DNA from: Lentisphaerota bacterium | GTDB lineage: Bacteria > Verrucomicrobiota > Kiritimatiellia > RFP12 > UBA3636 | NCBI GenBank assembly: GCA_012514445.1 | Contig: JAAZAI010000186.1 | Location: 1-14,575, forward strand | Direction: 5' to 3' | DNA: 14,575 bases | In this document: positions 13,706-14,575 of the stretch, in pieces | How positions within the stretch are numbered: position 1 is the first letter of the stretch | How the letters are laid out: the number at the start of each line of letters is the position of its first letter | The notes under the pieces: generated by a model | The model's database searches: none | What the model saw: the letters and a program-made list of their open reading frames with translations, nothing else | What the model was told of the DNA's origin: nothing | Position numbers and translations under genes: made by a program

Positions 13706-14365
13706 TTACCTTGCCTGTAGGAGAACGGTCGCAGCCCTGACTCTGTTGAAAACATCATGCCGTGTTGCGTTGGTGGTCACGCCAAGCGCCCCAGGGACAA
13801 CACCCACCTTGTCGGCAAGTATCCGGAGATTCTCAATCTTCACGGCATAGTTCACGTTTTGTGTCTGTTCGTCTGTGGTGGAGACCAGTGAATCTGATCC
13901 AATTTTACTTTGGATCACACCCACGACCTGCCCCTTTTCGTTCATGAGTGGACCGCCGCTGTTGCCGCTCTGAACAGGGGTGGTTGTCTGTATGAAGTTA
14001 CGATCTCCTCCAATGCCTGACAGCGCACTGACAACACCCTCTGTATATCTTGCTTCCTGACCCATGAGGGAGGGAACTGGAAATCCGACGGTAAAAACCT
14101 TGTCCGTAACCTTTGCCTCAATGGACTTCTCGTTGTTCAACTGCTTCTTGTCAAGGAAAGTGATAGAGGACACAAACCGCATTCCAATTGGAAGAAATTT
14201 CTTGAAGTCTTCAACCGGCGCCGTTTCCTTCATGAGCCGGTTGACTCCAAAGGAAATCACCAAGATTTTTCCTCCCGATGCAGGAATCTGAAAGCTTCGG
14301 GTGATTGAAGCCATCGAGACCCCAAGGCGTTCGTTTTTCCCAACATATGTCATCCCACCTTCCAA
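13706..14365 (-). CDS. trypsin-like (S1C-type) serine protease, C-terminal part
   Basis: This 219-residue leftward frame carries the second half of a trypsin-like fold. KVFTVGFPVPSLMGQEARY (89-107) is followed by TEGVVSALSGIGGDRNFIQ (108-126), then the nucleophile loop PVQSGNSGGPL (130-140) with Ser136, and QVVGVIQSKI. NVNYAVKIENLRIL precedes the tail, which ends AATVLLQAR as in related proteins, so the C-terminus looks intact. The start is uncertain: TTG at 14363 or ATG at 14351, neither with a good ribosome site, and the catalytic His and Asp expected upstream are not visible. Upstream sequence continues as protein only in other frames (14350-14573), so the gene is probably frameshifted. 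G+C is about 45% at 14101-14160 against about 75% at 6001-6060, suggesting foreign origin. A paralogue or an inactive protein is possible. Confidence 0.7.
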   Translation of the reverse strand: MEGGMTYVGKNERLGVSMASITRSFQIPASGGKILVISFGVNRLMKETAPVEDFKKFLPIGMRFVSSITFLDKKQLNNEKSIEAKVTDKVFTVGFPVPSLMGQEARYTEGVVSALSGIGGDRNFIQTTTPVQSGNSGGPLMNEKGQVVGVIQSKIGSDSLVSTTDEQTQNVNYAVKIENLRILADKVGVVPGALGVTTNATRHDVFNRVRAATVLLQAR

Positions 14366-14573
14366 AGGTTGGACGGAATATCGTCGGTCGCAGACGCGAC
14401 GGGTTTCTGCTTGGCACCTTTCGACGATACTCCATTATTGTTTGCTTCGCAAAGATCTCCAAGCCAGGAGTGGATGAGCTTGTTTAGAGGTTCGATGTTC
14501 CCTGATCCATCCGTTGTCTTTCCAGTTTTTCAAGCTCATTTACGTCTCCAAGGATGAAGTGCCGCGGTGCCTG
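14350..14573 (-). pseudogene. frameshifted upstream part of the protease gene
   Basis: Two protein-like stretches in different leftward frames precede the protease frame. The first (14573 down to about 14530) reads PRHFILGDVNELEK. The second (about 14529 down to 14350) reads TGKTTDGSGNIEPLNKLI, then HSWLGDLCEANNNGVSSK and SATDDIPSNLWKVG, before a stop at 14350-14352. One extra A in the A5 run (minus strand, 14526-14530) would join the first to the second; one extra G in the G3 run (14354-14356) would join the second to the protease frame. Joined, they form one long leftward frame running off the right edge. Single-base loss at homopolymers fits either pseudogene decay or sequencing error. The joined sequence still shows no obvious catalytic His/Asp pair. 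Confidence 0.5.
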
Positions 14574-14575
14574 GA

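Noticed and set aside
13580..13720. In-frame continuation after the stop of the 521-residue protein, reading GLRVGQMVFSVPLDLADRL
   Set aside because: Two other plus-strand frames and a minus frame are also open here, so the continuation is not informative; VKLDVATQ is an acceptable end.
1..14575. CRISPR arrays, tRNA/rRNA genes, insertion sequences, toxin-antitoxin or defence genes
   Set aside because: None was seen: no regularly spaced repeats, no tRNA-like cloverleaf, no transposase, nuclease or helicase motifs in any supported reading frame.

Overview
The window is GC-rich bacterial DNA (a hand count gives 45/60 G+C at 6001-6060), densely coded and mostly rightward, with short gaps and start/stop overlaps. 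Two parvulin-type periplasmic chaperones, an exported FecR-domain protein and an orphan GspF-like protein indicate a diderm. This gene style fits the PVC group (Kiritimatiellae, Lentisphaerae or Verrucomicrobia), but that is an inference from content; there is no rRNA or other decisive marker.

Layout. 1-235: no gene is supported. It holds two nearly identical 27-bp palindromic units facing each other (REP/BIME-like), a second stem-loop and a possible promoter. 236-2561: a compact rightward cluster of a PfkB-family sugar kinase (2-keto-3-deoxygluconate kinase type), a membrane-anchored protein of unknown function and a DJ-1/PfpI protein. 2604-3788: a GspF-like inner-membrane platform protein without GspE or pilins beside it. 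It converges with 3793-4680 (leftward), a SpoU/TrmH-type RNA 2'-O-methyltransferase. 4681-4744: a divergent promoter region built around a self-complementary GTATAC. 4745-8228: a rightward housekeeping run of a SurA-like chaperone, RsmA (KsgA), GalU and NadD. The surA-rsmA adjacency resembles the enterobacterial surA-pdxA-rsmA order without pdxA.

8225-13579: an envelope/export block. A strong sigma70-type promoter whose -35 box contains the nadD stop codon drives a secreted FecR-domain protein and a secreted Thr/Pro-tailed protein, and the pair ends at a textbook intrinsic terminator (10272-10314). After it come a PpiD/PrsA-like anchored chaperone, possibly a lipoprotein, and a 521-residue protein of unknown function, probably co-transcribed.

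13706-14575: base composition drops sharply (27/60 G+C at 14101-14160) and the strand switches. This segment holds the C-terminal part of a trypsin-like serine protease. Its upstream part reads as protein only if two single-base gaps, both at short homopolymers, are repaired. It looks like acquired DNA that is decaying, or a segment with sequencing errors.

No RNA genes, CRISPR arrays, IS elements or recognisable defence or mobile systems were found. The best leads are the paired palindromes, the symmetric divergent promoter, the loss of parvulin catalytic residues in both chaperones, the FecR/Thr-tail pair, and the frameshifted low-GC end.
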